NCBI RefSeq assembly: GCF_023898315.1
Contig: NC_064623.1
Span: 17,001,140-17,065,139, forward strand
Length of the DNA stretch: 64,000 bases
Direction: 5' to 3'
From: Schistocerca nitens
Lineage: Eukaryota > Arthropoda > Insecta > Orthoptera > Acrididae
The notes under the pieces were generated by a model. It saw only the letters and a list, made by a program, of their open reading frames with translations. It did no database searches and was not told the origin of the DNA. This document shows positions 53,896-64,000 of the stretch, in pieces. A program made the position numbers and the translations under genes. Within the stretch, counting starts at the first letter, position 1. Each line of letters begins with the position of its first letter.

Positions 53896-55335
53896 CACTC
53901 ATGCTCATAAATTAAGGTTAATGCTGATAAATGGAGAAAGAACGCTCTGGTGGGCGGTTTCCGGGTTTAAATCACCTCGGGGAATGACCATGCGTTGCAT
54001 TTGATCTGCGGTCGTCGCACTGTGGCGCTGGCAGCAGTCCACATACGCAGAGGTATATTGGTGTATGTCAGAGTCCGGTGCAGCGAGTAAGTGTGCACAC
54101 ATTTTCAGACGTGCTAATGGTGACTGTGTGTTAAAAATGGCTCAAAGACACATATCGATGACATTATGAGGGGTAGAATACTAGGGCAACTGGAGGCTGG
54201 TCAAACACAGCTGGTCGTAGCACGGGCCCTCCGTGTGCCACAAAGTGTGCTCTCACGATTGTGGAAACGATTCGAGCAGACAGGAAACGTGTCGAGGCGC
54301 TACAGTACGGGACTTCCACGGAGTGCAACACCACAAGAAGACCGATATCTCACCATCAGCGCCCGCAGACGGCCACGGAGTACTGGAAGTAGCCTTGCTC
54401 GGGACCTTACTGCAGCCACTGGAACAGTTGTCTTCAGACACACAGTCTACAGATGACTGAACAGACATGGTTTATTCGCCAGGAGACCTGCAAGGTGCAT
54501 TCCATGACCCTTGGTCACAGGAGAGCCCGTAAAACCTGATGTCAAGAACACAGTACATGGTCATTGGAACAGTGGTCCCAGGTTACATTCATGGACGAGT
54601 CCAGGTATAGTCTGAACTGTGATTCTCGGCGGGTTTTCATCTGGCGTGAACCAGGAACCATATACCAACCCTTAACGTCCTTGAAAGGGGGCTGTATGAA
54701 TGTCGTGGTGTGGGGTGGGATTATGATTGGTGCATGTACACCCCTGCATGTCTTTGACAGAGGAACTGTAACATGTCAGGTATATCGGGACATCATTTTG
54801 CACCAGTATGTTTTCCTGTTCAGTGGTGCAGTGGGTCCCACCTTCCTCCTGAAGGATGATAATACACGGCCCCACCGAGCTGCCATCGTGGAGGAGTACC
54901 TTGAAACAGAAGATATCAGGTGAATGGAGTGGCCTGCCTGTTCTCCAGACCTAAACACCATCGAGTAAGTCTGGAATGCTCTCGATCGACGTGTCGCTGC
55001 ACGTCTTCAAACCACTAGGACACTTCAGGAGCTTCGACAGGCACTGGTGCAAGAATGGGAGGCTACGCCACAGTAGCTGCTCGACCACCTGATCCAGAGT
55101 ATGCCAACCCGTTGTGCGGCCTGTGTACGTGTGTCAGGGTACATGCGCAGGAAATAGAAGCGTTTTGTAGCACATGTGTTTCGGGACGGTTTTCTCAACT
55201 TATCACCAATACCGTGGACTTACAGATCTGTGTCGTGTGTGTTCCCTATGTGCCTATGCTATTAGTGCCACTTTTGTGTAGTTCCACGTTGTGGCACCAC
55301 ATTCTGCAATTATCCTTAATTTATAAGCATGAGTG
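53896..55335 (+). mobile_element. Tc1-like transposon, family C, broken
   Basis: It is 1,440 bp, flanked by TA at 53894-53895 and 55336-55337. Ends are CACTCATGCTCATAAATTAA and, on the complement, CACTCATGCTTATAAATTAA. Transposase pieces are MRGRILGQLEAGQTQLVVAR (54166), WSQVTFMDESRYSLNCD (first Asp, 54564 frame), FLLKDDNTRPHRAA (second Asp) and ACSPDLNTIE (Glu) followed by a stop where the family has His. A frameshift near 54160, a TGA at 54454, a frame change before 54564, a TGA at 54921 and a TAA at about 54966 are visible, so it is inactive. Confidence 0.92.
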
Positions 55336-55337
55336 TA

Positions 55338-55868
55338 TGCTGTGGATGACCTTCCATGTACGTAATTATGTTTAGTACCCGCTTGTCGGACAAGGACTGC
55401 CATTTACTACGTTTCACTGGCGACAGAATTTATGGCTGCCTGTTCGAAGTGGATGGTGAACCACATGGCTCGACACGTGTATCACTTTCACGTCCTCACT
55501 GTACTCCTCGTGCATTTTGTCCACACTATCGAGCGTATGCGACACCACACATTCCACTGACTCATCTTCCAGAAGCGCTAATATTTCGTCTCCCGCGTCT
55601 TTCTCACTATGTGAAATTCCTTGGGTCCCATTTTGACGGAATGTCAACGTCGCCACCTGTTGCTGCAGATATAATGCAAGGTTTGCTCTGTTTATCGTTG
55701 CCGTTGCTCTCCTTTGTATCAACACCAATAGCACTGCAGCACTGTTGTGAGTTACTCGTCGACTAAGCAGCTGGAATACGCTCCGTAGCATCATGACGTG
55801 CTCACCACTGGATACCTCCAGTCCAGCCCACTGTTGCCATTAGCAGTCAATATTGCGGTTGCATGTTG
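55338..55868. other. Unassigned sequence
   Basis: A minus-strand open frame (55794-55414) has an acidic segment, but I could not assign it; a piggyBac-like N-terminus was considered and not accepted. Confidence 0.25.
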
Positions 55869-58750
55869 TTAATTTTGTTGTTGTTGTCGTCGTCTTCAGC
55901 CCTGAGACTGATCTGATGCGGCTCTCCATGCTACTCTATCCTGTGCAAGCTTCTTCACCTCCCAGTACCTACTGCAGCCTCCATCCTTCTCAATCTGCTT
56001 AGTGTATTCATCTCTTGGTCTCCCACTACGATTTTTACCCTCCACGCTGCCCTCCATTACTAAATGGGTGATCCCCTGATGCCTCAGAACATGTCCTACC
56101 AACCGGTCCCTTCTTCCTTTCAAATTGTCCCACAAACTCCTCTTCTCCCCAATTCTATTCAATACCTCCTCATTAGTTATGTGGTCTACCCATCTAATCT
56201 TCACCATTCTTCTGTAGCACCACATTTAGAAAGCTTCTATTCTCTTCTTGTCCAAACTATTTAACGTCCATGTTTCACTTCCATACATGGCGACACTCCA
56301 TACAAATACTTTCAGAAACGACTTCCTGGCACTTAAATCTATACTCGATGTTAACAAATTTCTCTTCTTCAGAAACGCTTTCCTTGCCATTGCCAGTCTA
56401 CATTTTATATCCTCTCTACTTCGACCATCATCAGTTATTTTGCTCCCCAAATAGCAAAACTCATTTACTACTTTAAGTGTCTCATTTCCTAATCTAATTC
56501 CCTCAACATCACCCGACTTAATTCGACTACATTCCATTATCCTCGTTTTGCTTTTGTTGATGTTCATCTTATATCCTCCTTTCAAGACACTGTCCATTCC
56601 GTTCAACTGCTCTTCCAAGCCCTTTGCTGTCTCTGACAGAATTACAATGTCATCGGTAAACCTTAAAGTTTTTATTTCTTTTCCATGGATTTTAATACCT
56701 ACTCCGAACTTTTCTTTTGTTTCCTTTACTCCTTGCTAAATATACAGATTGAATAGCATCGGGGAGAGGCTTCAACCCTGTCTCACTCCCTTCCCAACCA
56801 CTGCTTCCCTTTCATGTCCCACGATTCTTATAACTGCCATCTGGTTTCTGTACAAATTGTAAACAGCCTTTCGTTCCCTGAATTTTACCCCTGCCACCTT
56901 CAGAACTTGAAAGAGAGTATTCCAGTCAACATTGTCAAAAGCTTTCTGTAAGTCTACAAATGCTAGAAACGTAGGTTTGCCTTTCCTTAATCTTTCTTCT
57001 AAAAGAAGTCGTAGGATCAGTATTTCCTCACGTGTTCCAACATTTCTACGGAATCCAAACTGATCTTCCCCGAGGTCGGCTTCTACTAGTTTTTCCATTC
57101 GTCTGTAAAGAATTCGTGTTAGTATTTTGCAGCTGTGACTTATTAAACTGATAGTTCGGTAATTTTCACATCTTTCAACACCTGCTTTCTTTGGAATTGG
57201 AATTATTATATTCTTCTTGAATTCTGAGGATATTTCGCCTGTCTCATACATCTTGCTCACCAGATGGTAGAGTTTTGTCAGGACTGGCTCTCCCAAGGCT
57301 GTCAGTAGTTCTAATGGAATGTTGTCTACTCCCGCGGCCTTGTTTCGACTTAGGTCTTTCAGTGCTCTGTCAAACTCTTCACGCAGTATCATATCTCCGA
57401 TTTCATCTTCATCTACCTCCTCTTCCATTTCCATAATACTGTCCTCAAGAACATCGCCCCTGTATAAACCTTCTATATACTCCTTGCACCTTTCTGGTTT
57501 CCCTTCTTTACTTAGAACTCGGTTTCCATCTTGATATTCGTGCGAGTGGTTCTCTTTTCTCCAAAGGTCTCTTTAATTTTCCTGTAGGCTGTTCCCTCGT
57601 GAGATAAGCCTCTACATCCTTACATTTGTCCTCTAGCCATCCCTGCTTTGCCATTTCGCACTTCCTGTCTATCTCATTTTTGAGACGTTTGTATTCCTTT
57701 TTGCCTGCTTCACTTACTGCATTTTTGTATTTTCTCCTTTCATCAATTAAATTCAGTATCTCTTGTATTACCCAAGGATTTCTACTAGCCCTCGTCTTTT
57801 TACCTACTTGGTCCTCTGCTGACTTCGCTATTTCATTCCTCAAAGCTACCCATTCTTCTTCTACTGTATTTCTTTCCCCCATTCCTGTCAATTGTTCCCT
57901 TATGCTCACCCTGAAACTCTCTACAACCTCTGGTTTAGTCAGTTTATCCAGGTCCCATCTCCTTAAATTCCCACCTTTTTGCAGTTTCTTCAGTTTTAAT
58001 CTACAGTTTGTAACCAATAGATTGTGGTCAGAGTCCACATCTGCCCCTGGAAATGTCGTACAATTTAATACCTGGTTCCTAAATCTCTGTCTTACCATTA
58101 TATAATCTATCTGATACCTTTTAGTACCTCCAGGCTTCTTCCATGCATACAATCTTCTTTTATGATTCTTGAACCAAGTGTTAGCTATGATTAAGTTGTG
58201 CTCTGTGCAAAATTCTACAAGGCGGCTTCCTCTTTCATTTCTTACCCCCCATCCATATTCACCTACTACGTTTCCTTCTCTTCATTTTCCTACTACCGAA
58301 TTCCGGACCCCAATGACTATTAAAGTTTCGTCTCCCTTCACTACCTTAATAATTTCTTTTACCTCATCATACATTTCATCAATTTCTTTATCATCTGCAG
58401 AGCTAGTTGGCATATAAACTTGTACTACTGTAGTAGGCGTGGGCTTCGTGTCTATCTTGGCCACAATATGCGTTCACTATGCTGTTTGTAGTAGCTTACC
58501 CGTACTCGTATTTTTTTATTCATTGTTAAACCTACTCCTGCATTACCCCTATTTGATTTTGTATTTATAACCCTGTATTCACCTGACCAAAAGTCTTGTT
58601 CCTCCTGCCATCGAACTTCACTAATCCCCACCATACCTAACTTTAACCTATCCATTTCCCTTTTTAAATTTTCTCCTTCCTAGCCCGATTAAGGGATCTG
58701 ACATTCCACGCTCCGATCCGCAGAACGCGTTTTCTTTGTCCTGATAACGA
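55869..58750 (-). mobile_element. RTE-clade LINE, nearly full length
   Basis: Minus-strand domains in order are the endonuclease start (GxWNVRSLNR-like, near 58720), GMVGISEVRWQEEQDFWSGE, KRYQIDYIMVRQRF and DVDSDHNLLV near 58050 (endonuclease C-terminus). Then comes the reverse transcriptase: LSRNKAAGVDNIPLELL, ENYRTISLISHSCKI, QFGFRRNVGTREEI, LAFVDLQKAFDNVDW (motif A), LRFTDDIVILSE (motif C, FADD variant), EFCYLGSKI, and the C-terminus RLVGHVLRHQG, RGRPRDEYTKQI. The 3' end is a GACAACAACAACA-type tail at 55869. This matches the group often annotated as craniofacial development protein 2-like. Confidence 0.92.
55896..58655 (-). pseudogene. RTE LINE endonuclease-reverse transcriptase, about six lesions
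   Basis: The frame is close to complete. I see a frameshift near 58460, one TGA near 58290, a frameshift near 57510, then a single frame to 55896 with three stops: TGA at 56772-56774 (in GVRQG-SLSP), TAG near 56737 and TAA at about 56226. The endonuclease and RT catalytic motifs are otherwise present, although the catalytic FADD reads FTDD, which is common in this clade. The low number of lesions points to a moderately young insertion. Confidence 0.85.
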
Positions 58751-59409
58751 CGGCCTCTTGAGTAGCCCCGCCTGGAGATCCTAATGGGGGACTGTAAACA
58801 TAATCGACCTTCTACAACCGGGCACTCAAGGGGTTCCTTGTAAGTGATCCTTCACTGTATGGAATATATTGCTTAAGAGCTACTTTTTAACTACCGTACT
58901 ACTACGTACTACTACTACTACTACTACTACTACTGCTGCTGCTGCTAATGCAACTCGGTTGGCCACCTAAACCGCAGTTGGCCTTCGGCGGCGCCAGTCA
59001 GCCTGTTCCATCTTCTTCAATCCATGTACACTGTGCGACAGAACAGAACAAGCCTTTTTCGAAAGCCCGTAACTCCCGTCCACTGCGATGCTTGAAACGG
59101 AAATTGAGCTGAAAAGTGCGGACCACCTTCCTCCGTAATGGCGTTAAAACCATGCCTCGCTGCAATCTCATCCTCGGGCTCGAAGACGCTTCGAGCAGGA
59201 AGGTGTGTAATGATCGAACGGCGACTTTTGCCTTTCTCTCCCCATATTATGTTTAAATGGTACATTGAAAAAATAAAAATAAATAATTGTGTGTCATAGA
59301 CATTTGATGTATTGAGTTGTACAGAAAAATTTTGTCACTGAAAGTGCACCATGGGACTTCACATATGCGATTCTGAAAATGTGCACAATCTCTCCCAGAT
59401 TTGCACTAC
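58751..59409. other. RTE 5' flank and unassigned sequence
   Basis: 58751-58860 may still belong to the LINE 5' end. A (CTA)n/(CTG)n triplet tract runs at about 58905-58945. Beyond it nothing is recognised. Confidence 0.4.
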
Positions 59410-59555
59410 CTGCTGTCGGTGAACAAGACAGACTCGGGGTTCTACTGCTGGACACAGAACCCGGGGTGGTAGCCTGACTGCTCAGCCGGGGTGACACAGG
59501 CGTCGACGCCCGCACCAATGAACGGTCCGGCGACCGTGCGTGAACCCACTTCATT
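59410..59555 (-). other. Candidate short exon (weak)
   Basis: On the minus strand a pyrimidine-rich acceptor (CTTCCTCTTCCGTTGCAG) precedes 59555, and a CAG/GTAGTG donor follows 59410. One of the three frames is open through the 146 bases, giving a Ser/Pro/Thr-rich peptide, and the GC content is well above the flanks. Chance splice-like signals are common, and I know no homologue. Confidence 0.15.
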
Positions 59556-59699
59556 CTGCAACGGAAGAGGAAGCGAAATTGCTTAGCATCAGACGCGGAT
59601 ACAAGCAATGGACGTTTACATCCACCAATAATAACGAAATTCGCCAATGATAAGTGCTTCCAGTCACTCATTATTCTCATTACTAATAATAATATCAGG

Positions 59700-60351
59700 T
59701 CTTCTCTGTTCTAAAATTTTTTGGTTTAGTTCCGTTTCCACTTCCCTTGCAATATTAGCATCAAGTAAACCTAGAAAAAAAATTAAAAATCATTTTGTGC
59801 AACCATAAACGAATTATTATTATTATTGTTATTGATAGAAGAAGTAGTAATACCACTACTCACGTATCTGCCTGTAACGATGTGTCATCCAGCTTGAGCT
59901 CTGACTACAAAAAAATGGTGTCATTACTTGGAGTAGTTCATCCACAGCCTGATCGAAACCCCATGGGCTCTGAGAGGAAAATGGCGTCATTGGTGCTTGC
60001 TGTGAGAGTTCAGTATCAATGTGTTCACCTGCAACACGAAAAAAAGGAACACATAAGTGTCACATGCAAACGTGAAAAAAATACACACATATACAGAAAA
60101 AAGCCTTACGTTCGCCTTCACGTAATTCATTCACGAAATTCATGAGAAATGCCGTTGTATCATGGTAGAAAAATGGTAACGTTATGCTTGGAATCAAGCC
60201 GTCGTCCGTCATCTGGCAAGCAAGCACGGTTACCAGCGCCTTCGTCGTCAGCTTGTGCACAGTGCTTCACAGCTGTCCAGACTGAAATGACAAGGATCCA
60301 TTCAACGCTAATTTTTATGCAGGCAGCGCATGCTCTTGGTACAGGTACGTG
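59700..60351. other. Unassigned sequence
   Basis: No gene or repeat boundary recognised. Confidence 0.3.
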
Positions 60352-61788
60352 CACTATGTGATCGAAAGTATCCGGACACCTGACTGAAAATGACTTCGTG
60401 GTGCCATCCATCGGTAACGCTGGAATTCAATATGGTGTTGGCCCACCTCAATGACAGCTTCCACTCTCGCAGGCATACGTTCTATCAGGTGCTGGAAGGT
60501 TTCTTGGGGAATGGCAGCCCATTCCTCACGGAGTGCTGCACTGAGGAGAGGTATCGATGTCGGTCGGTGAGGCCTGGCACGAAGTCGGCGTTCCAAAACA
60601 TCCCAAAGGTGTTCTGTAGGATTCAGGTCAGGGCTCTGTGCAGGCCAGTCCATTACAGGAATGTTATTGTCGTGTAAGCACTCTGCTACAGGCCGTGCTG
60701 TATGAACAGGTGCTCGATCGTGTTGAAAGATACAATCGCCATCCCCGAATTGCTCTTCAACAGTGGGAGCAAGAAGGTGCTTAAAACATCAGTGTAGGTC
60801 AGTGCTGTGATAGTGCCACGTTAAACTACAAGAGGTGCAAGCCCCCTTCATGAAAAACACAACCACACCATAACACCACCGCCTCCGAATTTTACTGTTG
60901 GCACTACACACGCTGGCAGATGACGTTCACCGTACGTTCGCCATACCCACACCCTGCCATCGGATCGCCGCATTGTGTACCGTGATTCGTCATTCCACAC
61001 CACGTTTTCCCACTGTTCAATTGTCCAATGTTTACGCTCCTTACACCAAGCGAGGCGTCGTTTGGCATTTACCGGCGTGATGTGTGGCTTATGAATAGCC
61101 GCTCGACCATGAAATCCAAGTTTTTTCACCTCTCACCTAACTGCCATAGTACTTGCAGTGGATCCTGATGCAGTTTGGAATTCCTGTGTGTTGGTCTGGA
61201 TAGACGTCTGCCTATTACACATTACGACCCTCTTCAACTGTCGGAGGTCTCTGTCAGTCAACAGACGAGATCGGCCTGTACGGTTTTCTGCCCCTTCACG
61301 TTTCCGCTTCACTATCAGATCGGAAACAGTGGACCTAGGGATGTTTAGGAGTGTGGAAATCTCGCGTACAGACGTATGACACACCGAGCGGTTCTAGGCG
61401 CTACAGGCTGGAACCGCGCGACCGCTACGGTCGCAGGTTCGAATCCTGCCTCGGGCATGGATGTGTGTGATGTCCTTAGGTTAGTTAGGTTTAAGTAGTT
61501 CTAAGTTCTAGGAGACTGATGACCACAGCAGTTAAGTCCCATAGTGCTCAGAACCCTTTGAACCATTTTTGAACGTATGACACAAGAGGCATCCAATCAC
61601 CTGACCACGTCCGAAGTCCGTGAGTTCCGCGGAGCGCCCCATTCTGCCCTCTCACGATGTCTAACGACTACAGAGGTCGCTGATATGGAGTATCCGGCAG
61701 TAGGTGGCAGCAAACTGCACCTAATATGAAAAACGTATGTTTTGGGGGGGGGGGGGGGGGGGGTGCGGATACTTTGGATCACATAGTG
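60352..61788 (-). mobile_element. Tc1-like transposon, family D, interrupted by a SINE
   Basis: Ends are CACTATGTGATCGAAAGTAT (left) and CACTATGTGATCCAAAGTAT (right, complement). TA follows the right end; the left flank has lost it. The transposase starts MGRSAELTDFGRGQVIGC at 61642 and is split by the SINE at 61384-61572. It continues with [38 protein letters not shown] (first Asp) and, in another frame, MDWPAQSPDLNPTEHLWD (Glu). One TGA near 61134 and a frameshift between 60850 and 60650 are visible. A G20-class homopolymer at about 61744-61763 lies inside the right end. Confidence 0.9.
61384..61572 (+). mobile_element. tRNA-derived SINE inside a Tc1
   Basis: Common family, missing the first ten or so bases of the head, with B box GGTTCGAATCC and the usual tail. 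Exact 12-bp target duplication ACGTATGACACA at 61372-61383 and 61573-61584. Confidence 0.95.
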
Positions 61789-61790
61789 TA

Positions 61791-62539
61791 TGTACGGACG
61801 ACAGGCGGACATCTGCGTTTGTGCGAGTCTAGCACAGCACTAACATTCATGCTTTTCATGGGAGTGAGATGCACGCTTGTGGCCTTGTCTTGTACACGTA
61901 CCACCACATGCACAGCTTTCATGAGAGTGGGAGTTTGCTGTAGTTCACACGTGTACATACGTCAAATCCAACACTGTTGACTGGTACTGCATGCATATTT
62001 GCCGTCAGCAGAAAGTGTAAGATAAATATTCACCTAAAGCCTGTAAGTGAGGAGATGAAAAATAGGAAAATAATTACTAAGTTTTTTTTAAAAAAAACAA
62101 ACAATTTATTTATCATCGAGACGAATGATAGTTATACATTTTCTCAAGCGTTTATATGCCCATGTAATCCATATATCTCCTTCAACTGCTTGAGGGTAGG
62201 ACATCCTCCGTTTCTAGATTCTGAGTAGGTGCACATTTATAAGTCTCTCGGAACCAAGAACTCTCACAATCTTCGGAGTGAACTATGCTGTCTCTATGAT
62301 CATATGCTCCGAGCGACAACACCATATCTTCATACAGCATCCCTTCATCATCCCACCCGTCAACCACGCCGCCGTTTTTCAAGCTTTGTCACACTGTACT
62401 GAGCTAAATGATTTGGGTAACGCAGCAATTGTTGAATACCTCGTTAGTACTTGTCTGGCATTGGAGAATGCAAGGAATATCCCGCCTTTAAACACGTATC
62501 GTCTGCACTCGTTGATAAACACTTGTGTGTATGCAACAA
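61791..62539. other. Unassigned sequence
   Basis: No gene recognised; the right part may belong to the Polinton fossil that follows. Confidence 0.3.
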
Positions 62540-63990
62540 TCTTTGCTCATTGAAGTATCGTTGTGTTGTGTAACGATTCTACATTTGTACCACATGTTGT
62601 ACAATTCCTATCACCGATGATGACGCGGACATGTGGTATTAATGTATATTCTGCAGTGCTCGCAGGGAAGTTTTTGGATGTTTCGAAATCGATATGTACA
62701 TCCACAGCTCCAGTCTTCACTACCTTGCATTGCTTTGAACAGTCTATCAGCACTACGCATGATAATCAAACTTCTGCGGGCCAAGCGTGCATCTGAAACG
62801 AGCATCAGTTTTGTAAAATATTGTGTGAAATCTTGCGTACACGTCATACAATAGTCCATAAACGTTTCTGTTTCAGTCGAGCTGTAAATTATCGTACACA
62901 GAAAGCTAGGAGTTTAGGTAAATTCTTGCGTTCTTTAGATAAAGTTGTCAAATACGCTTGAATCCTTTTCAGGACTCCCCTTCTTGCCTCTTTACTGTGT
63001 TAGAATTACAAAATGAGGCGTTTCAAGCTGGATAGAAGTCTTAAGAGCCCTTGCTTGGCTAGATACTGCGGAAGAATCACATATTCAAATAATGCCCATT
63101 AACGGAAAATCAGGGCCAGTTGCAACCCTGAATTCAGCACAAGTGAAACTTTCAGATTCTCCTCTTATGATCAATATGTAAGGTACTTTCCATATCAGTT
63201 TATCCAGCACAATTTTACACACTTCTCCTTTTCCTAGAATGTACAAGTTCGTAACTGTAGCACTTCGAACTAAAATCAACACCGGCTTAGCGTTCATCAG
63301 AATACTACTGCTGTCTTCAAAGAAACCCATCAACATTGCATGCACTAAAGGAGTTATCTATGGATCAGTCTATGAACCATCCTGCGCTGTTGATTCAGAC
63401 ATGTATGTCTTGAATGTAGATGTGATCCCCACGTTTATGGTGCTATCGATTTCAGCTGCATTAAGCTATTATATCATTCCTCGAAACAGAAAGGAGAATG
63501 CACTTGGTGCAAGGCATGATGTTAACTGGTTTCGCTGCAGCTTTCTTTGGAGTAAACACCCCCAACAAGTACAGGAAGCTCTTGCTTGCTAGCGTCAGTA
63601 CATCTTGATGCCCAATAGTAATTCATACTTCATCATTATTATTAAATGACGCTAAGTTAAACGGTTTGTGGGAATAATATTCATGGCTAGTGATACATTC
63701 ATCATATTGAACTGGAGCCGTTACTTCGAGTGATATCATTGCGAGGTTTCAATCCAATGGATTTAAGATACTCGTAATTCTTGGGTGTTATCACATTCAC
63801 ATTTATACTTCATAATTTTGCTTCAGATGAAGATGTACCGTAATTTCCGACCTGCAAAAATCGACTAGATACGCGTTCTGACCTATGATATTCAGCTCAA
63901 GATGGGGTAATGTCTGAACACGGACAGGGAGATCTATTGGATTACTGCGAACCTCTGCAAGTTCGTAACCAGATTTCACTGTAAGAAAGT
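62540..63990 (-). mobile_element. Polinton/Maverick remnant (fossil)
   Basis: Minus-strand stretches at about 63350-63090 and 62750-62550 resemble a structural-type protein found in insect Polintons (the group often annotated as F54H12.2-like), for example KTGAVDVHIDFETSKNFPAS. The element is broken with several breaks, has no terminal repeats in the window and may run past its right edge. It looks old. No other Polinton genes were recognised here. Confidence 0.5.
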
Positions 63991-64000
63991 ACGCGTATAT

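Noticed and set aside
55414-55794. A piggyBac-like N-terminus
   Set aside because: Only an acidic stretch is suggestive; no TTAA-flanked ends or catalytic domain were seen.

Overview
The window looks like intergenic and intronic DNA of a very large, repeat-rich insect genome. An orthopteran of the locust/Schistocerca type is my best guess, because the tRNA-derived SINEs, the 5S-rRNA-derived SINE and the Tc1/mariner families match what I recall from that group; no search was run. There are no operons and no bacterial features. Almost everything is transposon sequence in several nested layers.

One host gene is well supported. An exon at 3721-6078 (+) encodes a NACHT-type P-loop NTPase followed by degenerate ankyrin repeats. 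A second exon at 30225-31268 (+) encodes about ten ankyrin repeats and the stop codon. Both exons have clean splice signals and both junctions are phase 0. I read them as the last two coding exons of one NLR-like NACHT-ankyrin gene with an intron of about 24 kb. The start lies upstream, outside what I can identify.

Layout. 1-950 holds two tandem arrays (105 bp and 71 bp). 2402-3345 is a Tc1 remnant. The large intron (6079-30224) holds a mariner nested in a LINE, a hairpin retroelement, a head-to-head Tc1 pair split by a SINE, a solo LTR, two SINEs that used the same target site, LINE and mariner remnants, a 440-bp tandem tRNA-like repeat, a P element (22514-24315) with a THAP pseudogene, a gypsy fossil, and two related Tc1 copies. 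Downstream, 31380-35755 is a four-layer nest (LINE > SINE > Tc1, plus a second Tc1). 38465-39850 is LINE. 40655-43830 is a Tc1 carrying a 5S SINE and a LINE. 43954-46041 is a hairpin element hosting an intact Tc1 (44128-45549) and a hybrid SINE. 46538-48172 is a mariner-like element with about 300-bp terminal repeats. 49440-51421 is a mariner-Tc1 chimera containing 28 copies of a 25-bp repeat derived from its own transposase. 53896-55335 and 60352-61788 are Tc1 copies, 55869-58750 is an almost full-length RTE LINE, and 62540 to the end is a Polinton fossil.

The strongest less-expected signals are the P element (30-bp terminal repeats, exact 8-bp target duplication, split THAP domain), the minisatellite born from a transposase reading frame, and a hammerhead-like core motif shared by several unrelated hairpin repeats. 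All identities come from reading the sequence by eye.
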